From Photobacterium profundum SS9 (GTDB lineage Bacteria > Pseudomonadota > Gammaproteobacteria > Enterobacterales > Vibrionaceae): a stretch of DNA of 64,000 nt. The position numbers and the translations under genes were made by a program. How positions within the stretch are numbered: the stretch's first letter is position 1; each line of letters starts with the position of its first letter. Shown one piece after another: positions 8,770 through 18,778 of the stretch. The notes beneath the pieces were generated by a model. That model was not told the DNA's origin, searched no databases, and saw only the letters and a program-made list of their open reading frames with translations. Location of the stretch: the NCBI RefSeq assembly GCF_000196255.1, contig NC_006370.1, forward strand, positions 3,175,411 to 3,239,410, given 5' to 3'.

Positions 8770-10133
8770 AACTCCACTCCTTGCAGCTGATGAATTGCAT
8801 TGGCGTAGACATTCATCGCCTTGAGCATGTCATCAATGATTAAGTATTCATTTGGCATATGTTCAACTTTATCGCGCCCTGGGAAAATAGCGCCAAACGC
8901 CACACAATTAGGCATGGCTCGAGCATACGTTGCCCCACCAGACGTCATCGGCTTACTGTCAACATCACCACTTATTTCTTGATAAGCGCGCATCAATGTC
9001 TGAATGATCGCGCTATCTTTTGGCATATATAAAGAAGGCAATACGTCAAACTCTTCATAATGTAAGCCATACTGTTCAACCACAGCCAAAATATCGTTAT
9101 CGAAATCTTCTTTACTAAAAGTAACGGGAACACGAATATCAATCCCCGATTTACTGTGCTCTTTCGATATATCTAACTGCGCAACATTGAACGTTAGACG
9201 ACCACTCACATCTTTGATATCCCCAAAGATGTTTGTAGCATTAGCATCTTGCCCAATTTGTTCAGCAATAAAGACTACAAGAGGATGAGTCACACCGACT
9301 TTCCTCAATGCGATACACAAACGAGTGATAGCATTGACGCCTTTAGTATCGGCAGAGGCAGAATGTGCAGCTTTACCAAAGACGGTAACTTCATCGTCTT
9401 CACAGCTAAAATCAAACCCGAGTTCATCAAGTGCACCCACTAAGCTATCGCTTAACAGACCTTGGTATCGTGCTAATTCAGGAACGGCATTTAATGCTCC
9501 GCCACACTCAAGAAATAGCGACGGGTCACCATCACCATGCAACCACGATTGAATCAGCATTTTTTCAGCATGGATCAAAGGGAAACTGGCATCAGGTGTG
9601 AAGCCACACTGAGGAATTTCTTCTTTTTCTAAGTAACGTTCAATACAACGCCACAATGTTTCTTCATCAGTACCAAAAATAAAGCGAATTCGCTTCGTCA
9701 ATACCACACCACTTTGCAGTAAAGCTTTAACCGCAAATAAAGCTGCAAGCGTTGGGCCTTTATCATCTTGTGTGCCTCGACCGTATAAACGTCCGTCTCG
9801 AATTTCAGGCTCAAAAGGCAGTGAATCCCATGTGGATAAATCACCAACGGGTACAACATCAAGGTGGCCCAGCACCCCGATCATTTGCTCGCCTTGCCCA
9901 ATATCGGCATAGCCGTAATAACCATCGGGATCTTTATACACCGAGAAACCCATCTGTTGGCATAGTGCCAAAGTTTGCGTTAGACAATCATCAATAGGTT
10001 GACCAAACGGTACTTGATCTTGTTCTGATGATGTTGCCTCATCATAAACACTCGGAATGGCAACCAGCCGCTTAACTGCTTCGATATACTCATCGCGCAT
10101 ACCATCTATGTTTGACGCTATTTTCGCTTTCAT
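8766..10133 (-). CDS. M20-family dipeptidase (PepV/Sapep-like)
   Basis: A 455-residue cytoplasmic zinc peptidase. All expected metal and catalytic positions are visible: HLD in GVLGHLDVVPVG, the bridging aspartate in GRGTQDDKG, the acidic pair in FGTDEET, the aspartate in TPDASFP, and the C-terminal histidine in KVEHMPNEYL. The dimerisation insert occupies roughly residues 190-330. PepV-type enzymes cleave dipeptides and some N-terminal residues. It is the first gene of a two-gene operon with the overlapping yfcC-like carrier. About 470 bp of DNA without a convincing gene separates it from the divergent ycaO. Confidence 0.88.
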   Translation of the reverse strand: MKAKIASNIDGMRDEYIEAVKRLVAIPSVYDEATSSEQDQVPFGQPIDDCLTQTLALCQQMGFSVYKDPDGYYGYADIGQGEQMIGVLGHLDVVPVGDLSTWDSLPFEPEIRDGRLYGRGTQDDKGPTLAALFAVKALLQSGVVLTKRIRFIFGTDEETLWRCIERYLEKEEIPQCGFTPDASFPLIHAEKMLIQSWLHGDGDPSLFLECGGALNAVPELARYQGLLSDSLVGALDELGFDFSCEDDEVTVFGKAAHSASADTKGVNAITRLCIALRKVGVTHPLVVFIAEQIGQDANATNIFGDIKDVSGRLTFNVAQLDISKEHSKSGIDIRVPVTFSKEDFDNDILAVVEQYGLHYEEFDVLPSLYMPKDSAIIQTLMRAYQEISGDVDSKPMTSGGATYARAMPNCVAFGAIFPGRDKVEHMPNEYLIIDDMLKAMNVYANAIHQLQGVEL

Positions 10134-10603
10134 CGTATCCCTCTGCTCCCCTTACATTTTAGTCGCCATAAAAAGAGAAATGCAGACTAAAATCATGAAG
10201 GATATTTGATTATTGGTATAAATATTCAACGAGATTTCCTTATACCGGATGATTCTGCTACAACGAGCAGTAACAATCTGTGACAAATTTCACTTGATTA
10301 AGGATCTAAATGGGATAGCGATCATAAAGCGAACATTCTTTAATGTCGGGGATTTTACGTGCAGGAATAGCATTAGCTTTCAAGTGCATATGGCATAGAA
10401 GTGCAAGCGCTGAGCCACTCGAGAGTTCTCGTTTAATTAGGCTCAATCCAGTGCTGCTCATTTTAATGTAGAACACCTCAAACGGTAAATTATCGTCTTG
10501 TCTTGGGGTAAGAAATTCTCGCTGAAACGAGCATCTCGCAGCCATTTGCATATATACTGCGCGCCATTGATCAAAGACAATCGCCACACTAACGAGAACT
10601 ATC
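10134..10603. other. Divergent intergenic region between the M20 peptidase and ycaO
   Basis: No credible gene is visible. A minus-strand reading frame (10306-10635) crosses the ycaO start and has no family resemblance or ribosome site. The only structure noted is a 22-base match at 10512-10533 to the centre of the palindromic repeat at 18779-18843. Promoters for both flanking operons presumably lie here but cannot be assigned with confidence. Confidence 0.6.
10512..10556. repeat. Degenerate half copy of the 18.8-kb palindromic repeat
   Basis: Bases 10512-10533 match, without a mismatch, the inner part of the reverse complement of the repeat at 18779-18843 (GAAATTCTCGCTGAAACGAG and two more bases). 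The following twenty or so bases retain scattered matches, ending in a shared TATATA. The other arm is not recognisable. It lies 50-90 bp before the ycaO start, so it may contribute to that promoter. Confidence 0.6.
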
Positions 10604-12340
10604 ATGAAAACATCGGTTACAGGTAAAGATGCCACGCTTGAACAATCTATCGAGCATTTCCAAGCTCAATTAAATAAATTGGGCTTTAATATAGAAGAAG
10701 TTGCTTCGTTTAATCCTGTGCCGAATGTCTGGTCAGTACAAGTTCGTGATGTCGATGCACCGATGAATACCACTCAGGGAAAAGGGACGACACAGCAAGC
10801 AGCCCTTGCATCTGCATTAGGTAAATTCTTTGAATGCCTATCAACCCATGCTTTTTATAATGACTATTACTTGGGTCAAACACTGGCTAATGGCGATGTT
10901 GTTCACTACAGCAACGAAAAATGGTTTGATATTGGTGAAGATAACTTGCCGCCAGAAGGCATGTTGGATGAACGCTTAACACAATATTACGATCCGACTC
11001 TTGAGTTACTGGGTACCGATTTAGTTGATCTACAATCGAGCAATATGGATCGTGGCGTATGTTGTTTACCGTTTGAACGTCAATTTGACAATGAAACCGT
11101 CTACATTCCAGCTAATATCATCAGTAACCTTTACTTGTCGAATGGTATTGCTGCAGGTAATACGCAAGCAGAGGCACGTACCCAGTGTTTATCTGAAATT
11201 ATTGCTCGTGCAATTAAAAACCGCATTATTCTCAAAGATATCAGCTTACCGGTAATTCCAGCAGAGGTAATGGCACGCTACCCAGCAATCACAGAGTCTA
11301 TTGCAGCGTTAGCCGAAAAAGGATTAACCGTAACGTGTTACGACGCATCACTGGGCGGTGAATATCCGGTACTTTGTGCGATGTTACCGATTCCGGGAAA
11401 TGATGTGTGCTTAGCAGCATTTGAGGCACATCCACGCTTTGATGTGGCACTTGAGCGAGCGGTAACCGAGTTACTGCAGAACGATACACTGATCGAGTTA
11501 GGCATTTACCCACAGCCAACAGTCAATGATAACAGTCAGCACAATGAACAAGCGGCACATACACCGAACTTCTCATGTGTGATGGCCTCGGGTGAACTGT
11601 TTAAAGCTGATACAAGCTATGATTTTGTTGATTGGAATTTCACCGGCAGTTCTGAAGAATCATTCAGCCACCTAATGGCGATTATGACCAAAGCAAGAGC
11701 TGACGTTTACATTGCCGATTACTCGCACCTTGGCGTGAATTGTTGTCGTATTATAGTGCCAAGCTGGTCTGAAATTTACCCAATTGAAACACTCATAGAA
11801 AGTAACAATAACGTTGCGTTGGAGCTGCGTGAGACATTCCTTGCCCTACCAAATGTAGAATGGGAAGGTGAACAGTACGCAGAAATGTACGGTATTTTAG
11901 AAGAAGAGGGATACGATGATTCTGTACTGCTTGCTGAAATCATCGGTCTAGTCCCACAAACCGGCGATGCATGGCAAACATTGCGCATTGGTGAAGTGAA
12001 ATGTCTACTCGCACTCGCAGGTGGCGATCTAGACTTAGCCCTCGAACTGGCAACTTGGTGTATTGAGGTAAATGCAACCACTTACAGCCATGAACGTATC
12101 CAATTCTTCCATTGCCTAGTGGCAAGCCTTAATCTTGCACTTGATGATGAACGCGACCCAGCTCAGGCTAAAGCGGATTTCGAACAGCAATATGGCGTAG
12201 CAACCGTTGCCGCAGCATGGGGATCCATTGAAGGAACGGTTCGCTTCTATGGTATCACTGGTGGCGACCTCACAATGAGCCAATACCCGTCGCATCAGCA
12301 ATTATTATCTTCATACCAAAAACTGTATATTGGTAAATAG
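10604..12340 (+). CDS. ycaO: YcaO, ribosomal protein S12 methylthiolation accessory factor
   Basis: A 578-residue protein close in length to E. coli YcaO (586 aa). It starts with TSVTGKDATLEQSIEHFQAQLNKLGF and contains the YcaO ATP-binding core: GKGTTQQAALASALGKFFEC (substrate-activation helix), GNTQAEARTQCLSEIIAR and RAVTELLQN. YcaO proteins use ATP to phosphorylate an amide backbone; the E. coli protein assists RimO in beta-methylthiolation of S12. The C terminus (residues 430-578) is the helical YcaO_C-like region. The ATG at 10604 follows GAGAA. No RimO gene is nearby. A hairpin terminator follows, so it is probably a single-gene unit. Confidence 0.92.
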   Translation: MKTSVTGKDATLEQSIEHFQAQLNKLGFNIEEVASFNPVPNVWSVQVRDVDAPMNTTQGKGTTQQAALASALGKFFECLSTHAFYNDYYLGQTLANGDVVHYSNEKWFDIGEDNLPPEGMLDERLTQYYDPTLELLGTDLVDLQSSNMDRGVCCLPFERQFDNETVYIPANIISNLYLSNGIAAGNTQAEARTQCLSEIIARAIKNRIILKDISLPVIPAEVMARYPAITESIAALAEKGLTVTCYDASLGGEYPVLCAMLPIPGNDVCLAAFEAHPRFDVALERAVTELLQNDTLIELGIYPQPTVNDNSQHNEQAAHTPNFSCVMASGELFKADTSYDFVDWNFTGSSEESFSHLMAIMTKARADVYIADYSHLGVNCCRIIVPSWSEIYPIETLIESNNNVALELRETFLALPNVEWEGEQYAEMYGILEEEGYDDSVLLAEIIGLVPQTGDAWQTLRIGEVKCLLALAGGDLDLALELATWCIEVNATTYSHERIQFFHCLVASLNLALDDERDPAQAKADFEQQYGVATVAAAWGSIEGTVRFYGITGGDLTMSQYPSHQQLLSSYQKLYIGK

Positions 12341-12362
12341 AAACCGATATATGTCTCCATCT

Positions 12363-12386
12363 AAAGCCAGCTTTGTTGCTGGCTTT
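12363..12386 (+). terminator. Terminator after ycaO
   Basis: Perfect arms AAAGCCAG and CTGGCTTT enclose a short loop, followed by ATCTTTTATAT. It lies 23 bp beyond the ycaO stop. Confidence 0.8.
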
Positions 12387-12638
12387 ATCTTTTATATTCC
12401 TTTAAATGACAAGTAATAAACAGCTTTCAGCCTCCCTCTTTTGGTGTAGACTTCCTGTAGACCGTAAAACCCACACCACAGATTCGTATTCGTTTTAAAA
12501 TAACAACTTAACGAGTATTCTTTCGTTTTTTGGATTATTACAAGTTCACATAGTTCGTTAACTTATTGCTACATATTTTAACAAGTTGTTTTTTCGCTCA
12601 ATTTTTTTTAGTTATTTTACTACATTTTTTGAACGGTA

Positions 12639-12652
12639 GTGATCAAGATCAA
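12639..12652. promoter_or_regulatory. FNR-like site upstream of the DUF3360-pfl genes
   Basis: GTGATCAAGATCAA matches nine of ten conserved positions of the FNR consensus TTGAT-N4-ATCAA. It lies about 155 bp before the DUF3360 gene, inside a 467-bp intergenic region that otherwise holds the ycaO terminator and AT-rich DNA. Anaerobic induction of this cluster by FNR is expected from pfl biology, so the site is plausible but untested. Confidence 0.55.
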
Positions 12653-12807
12653 TTCCATCACGCGCTTGAAGTCGTATACTTCGCTAAAATTTGGTGAAAT
12701 ATAATTACACTGATATAGCGGTTCCTACTTGAGGGTGAGTTATTAGTAGAGAACAGCAAACAGGTCACCATAAAAAAATTATTATTTAACGTAGAAACGA
12801 GGCAAAT

Positions 12808-14322
12808 ATGTCATCAGAAGAAAGAAGTTACCAGGAGCAACACCGCCCTGCATCTGACTTCTCTAGCCGATCTGAATATCTAGATAACGAATTGAAAATA
12901 ATGAAACCACGCCGCTGGAAGCTAAACCTTCCTGGTCGTGATTTCCGCTTTGAATGGGAAGATTTAGTTCCCGCGCTTGCAGGTACTATCGGCATCATCG
13001 CAATGTATTCTGCGGTAATGATGTCTTGGGCTGATGGCCTAACACAAGCTTGGGACCATGTTGAGCTTGGTAAAGAATTTGCCATTGAAGTAGCTCGTGT
13101 CGAAATGCTTATCCCAGCATTACTCTTCTGTATTTTAGCCTCCGGTTTCCTTAACCCAAGGGCTAACTTAGCAGGTAACCACGGACCAATGATTCCATTA
13201 ATTGGTACGATTGCCCTAGCCGGTGCACACCCTCTTGCTCTTGCAATTCTTTTAGGTGTATTCGGTCTAATACTGAGTTACTTTAAAGGTGGCTCTAAAC
13301 TGGTGAATTTAACCGGTGAAGGGGTTGCAGGGGGCTTGCTCGTTTTTCTCGGTTTTACGGGAGCAATGAGCCAAATTGGTGATATCCAATCTTGGGCAAC
13401 AAGCCTTGAAACGGCCGATGCTGCGAAAGGCAGCATGGGATATATTGGTTTAGTGGTACTTGCTGTTAATATTGTGCTTTATGCTTTCCTTGCTCGTATC
13501 GGCAAGCGTTGGCTTGCAATTCCAGCTTGTGCGGCAGCAGGCCTTGCCATTGCGCTAGCGCTGGGTGCCGGTTTTGACCTAACATTTGAAACTGAAATGG
13601 GTCTACCGAATCTAAACCCTGTATACTGGTGGGGCAGCACAGATCAAGGTTGGATGCTTGGTTTACCAAACTTTCAGCACTTTCTTGCATCACTACCATT
13701 TGCCATTCTAGCAGTAGCAATGTGGTCACCAGATTTCCTTGGTCATCGTATTTTCCAAGAGCTAAACTACCCTCGTGGCGCAAAGAATGTATTAATGGAC
13801 GTTGATGATACAATGACAACGTGTTCACTACGCCAAATTGTAGGTACAGCGGTTGGTGGTGGTAACATTACATCATCTTGGGGTACATATATGATCCCAG
13901 CAGCTATCGCTAAACGTCCAATTCCAGCGGGCGGCATCTTACTCGGTAGTTTGTGTATCATTGTTGCAATCTTGGGTTTCCCAATGGATGTTGCTGTATG
14001 GCCGCCAGTAATGCGTATTGCGCTGCTTGTGGGTGTATTTCTTCCTCTTCTAGAAGCGGGTATGCAAATGGTTCGTGATACTAAAGACTCTCAGTCTGCT
14101 GGTATTTGTATCTTTGCAGCAGCAGTGACTAACCCTGTATTGGCTTGGGCACTCACAATGCTGCTTGATAACAACGGCCTAATCGGTGATAAAGAGCGTG
14201 CTAAAACACTGTCTATCTTCGACCGTATTATCATCCCGGCATCGGTATTGATTATCTGTCTAGTCGCGATGCTTTCTGTCGGTATGCTAGAAGGCCAATA
14301 CGGCATTCAATCACTACTATAA
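12808..14322 (+). CDS. DUF3360 membrane protein, putative transporter
   Basis: A 504-residue protein with a hydrophilic N terminus (about 50 residues) and about 12-13 hydrophobic segments. I recognise it as the uncharacterised DUF3360 group found in Vibrionaceae. Its layout recalls NCS2/SulP-type carriers: an early NPRANLAGNHGPMIPL loop that could form a binding site, and GGGNITSSWGTYMIPAAIAK in the second half. Function is unproven. It lies upstream of pflB behind an FNR-like site, suggesting anaerobic expression and a substrate linked to mixed-acid fermentation, such as a carboxylate. Spacing to pflB is 213 bp with a hairpin between, so it may be a separate transcript. Confidence 0.8.
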   Translation: MSSEERSYQEQHRPASDFSSRSEYLDNELKIMKPRRWKLNLPGRDFRFEWEDLVPALAGTIGIIAMYSAVMMSWADGLTQAWDHVELGKEFAIEVARVEMLIPALLFCILASGFLNPRANLAGNHGPMIPLIGTIALAGAHPLALAILLGVFGLILSYFKGGSKLVNLTGEGVAGGLLVFLGFTGAMSQIGDIQSWATSLETADAAKGSMGYIGLVVLAVNIVLYAFLARIGKRWLAIPACAAAGLAIALALGAGFDLTFETEMGLPNLNPVYWWGSTDQGWMLGLPNFQHFLASLPFAILAVAMWSPDFLGHRIFQELNYPRGAKNVLMDVDDTMTTCSLRQIVGTAVGGGNITSSWGTYMIPAAIAKRPIPAGGILLGSLCIIVAILGFPMDVAVWPPVMRIALLVGVFLPLLEAGMQMVRDTKDSQSAGICIFAAAVTNPVLAWALTMLLDNNGLIGDKERAKTLSIFDRIIIPASVLIICLVAMLSVGMLEGQYGIQSLL

Positions 14323-14329
14323 GACTTGT

Positions 14330-14351
14330 GGGCAGTGCGTTTGCACTGCCC
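14330..14351 (+). terminator. Hairpin between the DUF3360 gene and pflB
   Basis: Perfect nine-base arms GGGCAGTGC and GCACTGCCC with a four-base loop lie eight bases after the DUF3360 stop. The following sequence TGCTTTACTC is only moderately T-rich, so it may be a leaky terminator allowing some read-through into pflB. Confidence 0.6.
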
Positions 14352-14535
14352 TGCTTTACTCGAAAATAAGCACGAATACGAATAATGAAATCTTAATTTA
14401 GTTGAGCTGTGATTTTTCATTATCCGTATTATTGTTAATAAAAGTGTACTGTTCATCATTTATGATGATTGATCGCGTAATTGCGTCGTAATCAGTACGT
14501 ATTTTTTCTACTGAATAGAAACAGGTAGGTATAAC

Positions 14536-16812
14536 ATGGCAGAGCAATTTGCTAAAGCTTGGGAAGGTTTCGCTGCAGGCGAATGGCAGAACGATGTAAA
14601 CGTTCGTGATTTCATCCAAAAGAACTACACACCGTATGTCGGTGACGAGTCTTTCCTAGAATCTGAAGCAACGCCAGCAACGGCAAAGCTTTGGGAACAA
14701 GTTATGGTAGGTATCAAGCAGGAAAACAGCACTCACTCTCCTGTTGATTTCGATACTTCGGTTATTTCTACCATCACGTCACACGATGCAGGTTACATCA
14801 ACAAAGATCTTGAAACGATTGTTGGTCTTCAAACTGAAGCTCCACTTAAGCGCGCTATCATCCCTAACGGTGGTATCCGTATGGTTGAAGGTTCTTGTAA
14901 AGCGTACGATCGCGAACTAGATCCTGAAGTTTCTAAAATCTTTACTGAATACCGTAAAACACACAACCAGTGTGTATTCGATATTTACACGCCTGACATC
15001 ATGAAATGTCGTAAGTCTGGTGTACTGACTGGTCTTCCAGATGCATACGGCCGTGGTCGTATCATTGGTGATTACCGTCGCGTAGCACTATACGGTATCG
15101 ATCGTCTAATGAAAGACAAGTTCGCTCAATTTACGTCTCTACAAGAGCGTTTCGAGTTAGGCGAAGATCTTCAAATGACAATGCAACTTCGTGAAGAAAT
15201 TGCAGAGCAACACCGTGCTCTAGGTCAGATCAAAACTATGGCAGCTAAATACGGCTACGATATTTCTGGTCCTGCTACAAGTGCACAAGAAGCAATTCAA
15301 TGGACTTACTTCGGCTACCTAGCTGCGGTTAAATCACAGAACGGTGCTGCAATGTCTCTAGGTCGTACTTCTACGTTCCTAGATGTGTACATTGAGCGTG
15401 ATATCGCAGCTGGCGTAATCACAGAAGTTCAAGCACAAGAAATGATTGACCACTTCGTAATGAAGCTACGTATGGTTCGTTTCCTACGTACGCCTGAATA
15501 CGATGAGTTGTTCTCTGGTGACCCAATCTGGGCAACAGAATCAATGGGTGGTATGGGTCTTGATGGTCGTACATTAGTTACGCGTTCAAACTTCCGTTTC
15601 CTAAACAGCCTATACACTATGGGTCCTTCTCCAGAGCCGAACATCACTGTTCTTTGGTCTGAGCAGCTACCTGATGGTTTCAAGCGTTTCTGTGCAAAAG
15701 TATCTATCGATACTTCTTCTATCCAGTACGAAAACGATGATCTAATGCGTCCAGACATGGACTCAGATGACTACGCAATCGCTTGTTGTGTATCGCCAAT
15801 GATTGTTGGTAAGCAAATGCAGTTCTTCGGTGCACGTGCTAACCTTGCTAAAACAATGCTTTACTCTATCAACGGCGGCGTTGATGAGAAGCTTAAAATC
15901 CAAATCGGTCCTAAGACTGCGCCAGTAACTGACGAAGTTCTAGACTACGCTGATGTGATGGATCGTCTAGATCACTTCATGGATTGGTTAGCAACACAAT
16001 ACGTGACTGCACTAAACAGCATTCACTACAGCCACGACAAGTACAGCTACGAAGCATCACTAATGGCGCTTCATGACCGTGACGTTCGTCGTACAATGGC
16101 TTGTGGTATTGCAGGTCTTTCTGTTGCAGCTGACTCATTGTCTGCTATCAAGTACGCAAAAGTTAAGCCTATCCGTGACGAAGACGGTATTTCTATCGAC
16201 TTCGAAATCGAAGGTGATTACCCTAAATTCGGTAACAACGATTCACGTGTAGATGACATCGCTTGTGAACTAGTTTCAACATTTATGGGCAAAATCCGTA
16301 AGTTGAAAATGTACCGTGATGCTATCCCTACTCAGTCAATCCTTACGATTACATCTAACGTTGTATACGGTAAGAAGACGGGTAACACTCCAGATGGTCG
16401 TCGTGCTGGCGCTCCTTTCGCACCAGGTGCAAACCCAATGCACGGCCGTGATGAGAAAGGTGCTGTAGCCTCTCTAACATCTGTAGGTAAACTACCGTTT
16501 GCTGACGCAAAAGATGGTATCTCTTACACATTCTCTATCGTGCCAAACGCGCTAGGTAAAGAAGTAGATACTCAAAAAGCTAACCTTGCAGGTCTTATGG
16601 ATGGTTACTTCCACCATGAAGCAGGCATCGAAGGCGGTCAGCACTTGAACGTTAACGTATTAAACCGTGAAACGCTTCTTGATGCCGTTGAGCACCCAGA
16701 GAACTACCCACAGCTAACTATCCGTGTATCGGGTTACGCAGTGCGTTTCAACTCTCTAACAACTGAACAGCAGAAAGACGTAATCGCACGTACTTTCACT
16801 GCATCTCTATAA
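14536..16812 (+). CDS. pflB: Formate C-acetyltransferase (pyruvate formate-lyase)
   Basis: A 758-residue glycyl-radical enzyme of standard length (E. coli 760). The paired catalytic cysteines are visible in [11 protein letters not shown] (about residues 418-419 of the family), and the radical glycine motif RVSGYAVRF is near the C terminus. It converts pyruvate and CoA to acetyl-CoA and formate in anaerobic cytoplasm. AGGT precedes the ATG. The activating enzyme gene pflA follows, but an unrelated gene is inserted between them and pflB has its own terminator. Formate from this enzyme could feed the Fhs and FocA-CBS products encoded 14-18 kb away. Confidence 0.97.
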   Translation: MAEQFAKAWEGFAAGEWQNDVNVRDFIQKNYTPYVGDESFLESEATPATAKLWEQVMVGIKQENSTHSPVDFDTSVISTITSHDAGYINKDLETIVGLQTEAPLKRAIIPNGGIRMVEGSCKAYDRELDPEVSKIFTEYRKTHNQCVFDIYTPDIMKCRKSGVLTGLPDAYGRGRIIGDYRRVALYGIDRLMKDKFAQFTSLQERFELGEDLQMTMQLREEIAEQHRALGQIKTMAAKYGYDISGPATSAQEAIQWTYFGYLAAVKSQNGAAMSLGRTSTFLDVYIERDIAAGVITEVQAQEMIDHFVMKLRMVRFLRTPEYDELFSGDPIWATESMGGMGLDGRTLVTRSNFRFLNSLYTMGPSPEPNITVLWSEQLPDGFKRFCAKVSIDTSSIQYENDDLMRPDMDSDDYAIACCVSPMIVGKQMQFFGARANLAKTMLYSINGGVDEKLKIQIGPKTAPVTDEVLDYADVMDRLDHFMDWLATQYVTALNSIHYSHDKYSYEASLMALHDRDVRRTMACGIAGLSVAADSLSAIKYAKVKPIRDEDGISIDFEIEGDYPKFGNNDSRVDDIACELVSTFMGKIRKLKMYRDAIPTQSILTITSNVVYGKKTGNTPDGRRAGAPFAPGANPMHGRDEKGAVASLTSVGKLPFADAKDGISYTFSIVPNALGKEVDTQKANLAGLMDGYFHHEAGIEGGQHLNVNVLNRETLLDAVEHPENYPQLTIRVSGYAVRFNSLTTEQQKDVIARTFTASL

Positions 16813-16865
16813 TTTAGAGCTGAGTAACGAGAAACTAATCATTAGTTTTCTCTCGCTGTCCTAAT

Positions 16866-16892
16866 AAAAAACCGACTTTATAGTCGGTTTTT
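16866..16892 (+). terminator. Terminator after pflB
   Basis: AAAAACCGACT and AGTCGGTTTTT form a strong hairpin followed by TTTGTT. It lies 54 bp after the pflB stop and separates pflB from the next gene. Confidence 0.9.
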
Positions 16893-17005
16893 TGTTATCT
16901 GCACACATTGTCGCTATATTCTTATTAAAGCCCTGCTCTATATGAAAAAGAAGTCGACTTGTACGATTGATCGAATGCAAACATTAACAAATATGAAGAC
17001 TTAAT

Positions 17006-17710
17006 ATGACTTTCGAAGAAGTAATGAAACTCCCCATCAAGGAGAGAGGCGCTCCGATGCATGAACTTGCAAAAGCCAAAGACGATAAGGCATGTGTAGC
17101 GTTTGCAAAGCTAGTCTTTGATGACAAATTCAAAGGGGTAGTCGATAAAACATTATCAAAGGAAGACGCAAAATCCGCAAGTAAAGCTGTACGTTCAGAC
17201 GCCTTAAATCAACTCCTGAACGCTGGAAAACGTGGATACCTCCCAGCAATCACAGAAGGTCAGGATGCTGCTTTCCTAGGTCGAAGAGGCGCTTTCAGCA
17301 AAGTATTTTGCCCAGTAAACTATAAAGTTGCTTTAGAATTCTACGATCTATGGCTTACTCACGACACAGAACTAAAAGAAGAGGATAGAGCATTACTATT
17401 AATGCGAAAAGCCACTTGCTTGCGACTGACAAACCTTAGCGATATCCCTTGGGATCAGATGATGGAGCTATGGAAAGAAGGCTCTACATACAACGGTATT
17501 TTTGCTGTTGAGTGTAGCGTCAAAATCGGCACTTATCATTTCGATAACGGTCGATATGAAGAAGCAATACCTTGGCTAAAAGCAGGAGATAGAATCAGTA
17601 TTACCGCTGTAGCTCTGCTGTTACTCATTTATAAAAACTATATTATTGATAAAGACTTATATGCTTCATACGTCGAACTATGTGAAGCCATGTGCCAAAG
17701 AAAAGGCTAA
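17006..17710 (+). CDS. Hypothetical protein, tetratricopeptide/Sel1-like
   Basis: I do not recognise the family. The 234-residue product is soluble and mostly helical by composition, with no signal peptide. A segment resembling a TPR/Sel1 unit is visible late (GTYHFDNGRYEEAIPWLKAGD, about residues 175-195). The N-terminal half resembles immunity-type or scaffold proteins only in being lysine- and alanine-rich (KAKDDKACVAFAKLVFDDKF). It sits between pflB and pflA with terminators on both sides, so it is an independent insertion into a gene pair that is usually close. No function is proposed. Confidence 0.7.
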   Translation: MTFEEVMKLPIKERGAPMHELAKAKDDKACVAFAKLVFDDKFKGVVDKTLSKEDAKSASKAVRSDALNQLLNAGKRGYLPAITEGQDAAFLGRRGAFSKVFCPVNYKVALEFYDLWLTHDTELKEEDRALLLMRKATCLRLTNLSDIPWDQMMELWKEGSTYNGIFAVECSVKIGTYHFDNGRYEEAIPWLKAGDRISITAVALLLLIYKNYIIDKDLYASYVELCEAMCQRKG

Positions 17711-17740
17711 GCTGCAAAGCCTCTGATAATAACGTTCACT

Positions 17741-17762
17741 AAAACGGACTTTGTTCCGTTTT
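17741..17762 (+). terminator. Terminator after the 234-aa hypothetical gene
   Basis: AAAACGGA and TCCGTTTT arms with a six-base loop are followed by TTGTTTTA, 31 bp after the stop. Confidence 0.8.
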
Positions 17763-17959
17763 TTGTTTTAGCCTCCAATAGATATACCAAGCAACAATAA
17801 GTGTTGCTTCATGACGTGATAAAAAGAAGAACGCAAAATACGCAGACAAAGCACTACAATTGCCCTTACACTTTAAACGTGTATAGGGCTACTTTACCCT
17901 GCCGTTTTGTAATAAAATGACAGGTAAATAACACGCACAATATATATGCGGAGATAGTA

Positions 17960-18700
17960 ATGTCAGTAAAAGGTCGTATTCACTCTTTCGAATCTTGCGG
18001 AACCGTCGACGGACCCGGCATCCGTTTTATTATCTTCATGCAAGGCTGCTTAATGCGCTGCCAATACTGTCACAACCGTGATACTTGGGATCTTCATGAC
18101 GGTCGTGAAATTTCGGTTGAAGAAATCATGAAAGAAGCGGTGTCTTACCGTCATTTCATGAAAGCATCGGGTGGTGGCGTGACCGCCTCAGGTGGCGAAG
18201 CTATGCTTCAACCTGAATTTATTCGCGATTTTTTCCGCGCTGCACAAGCTGAAAATATTCATACTTGCCTTGATACCAATGGCTATATCCGTAAGCATAC
18301 CGATGTGGTTGATGAAGTATTAGATGCCACCGATCTTGTCATGCTTGACCTTAAGCAAATGGATGACACGATTCACCAAGAACTGGTTGGTGTATCGAAT
18401 AAACGTGTACTGGATTTTGCTCGTTACCTTCACAAACGCGGTCAAAAAACATGGATTCGCTATGTTATCGTTCCGGGTTACACCGATGATGAACAGTCTG
18501 CCCACAATTTAGGTGCGTTCATTAAAGACATGGATAACATCGAAAAAATTGAACTGCTACCCTACCACCAGCTAGGTGAACATAAATGGGATGCAATGGG
18601 TTACGATTACCCGCTATCAGGTGTTCAACCACCATCAAAAGAAACGATGGAAAAGATGAAAGAAATCATTTCGAGCTATGGCCATAAAGTGATTTACTAA
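17960..18700 (+). CDS. pflA: Pyruvate formate-lyase activating enzyme
   Basis: A 246-residue radical SAM enzyme, the same length as E. coli PflA. The cluster-binding motif CX3CX2C is seen in [11 protein letters not shown], after the [16 protein letters not shown] start typical of activases. The SAM-binding GGE-type motif is in [12 protein letters not shown]. It generates the glycyl radical on PflB using S-adenosylmethionine and a 4Fe-4S cluster. Upstream lies a 249-bp gap containing the preceding gene's terminator, so it must have its own promoter here. A hairpin closes the transcript. Confidence 0.96.
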   Translation: MSVKGRIHSFESCGTVDGPGIRFIIFMQGCLMRCQYCHNRDTWDLHDGREISVEEIMKEAVSYRHFMKASGGGVTASGGEAMLQPEFIRDFFRAAQAENIHTCLDTNGYIRKHTDVVDEVLDATDLVMLDLKQMDDTIHQELVGVSNKRVLDFARYLHKRGQKTWIRYVIVPGYTDDEQSAHNLGAFIKDMDNIEKIELLPYHQLGEHKWDAMGYDYPLSGVQPPSKETMEKMKEIISSYGHKVIY

Positions 18701-18705
18701 AAAAA

Positions 18706-18734
18706 TCGAGGGGACGACGTTCATCACCCCTCGA
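18706..18734 (+). terminator. Terminator after pflA
   Basis: TCGAGGGG and CCCCTCGA form a GC-rich hairpin directly after the pflA stop. The following ACTTCTGCAC is only weakly T-rich. Confidence 0.65.
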
Positions 18735-18778
18735 CTTCTGCACTTATTCTGCTTGGTATTCTTATTCTGATTGATATA

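Noticed and set aside
10306-10635. Minus-strand 109-codon frame between the M20 peptidase and ycaO
   Set aside because: It runs over the ycaO start, has no ribosome site or recognisable motif, and includes the decayed palindromic repeat.
14470-14490. TTGATCGCGTAAT before pflB as an FNR site
   Set aside because: The right half site does not match ATCAA well enough.
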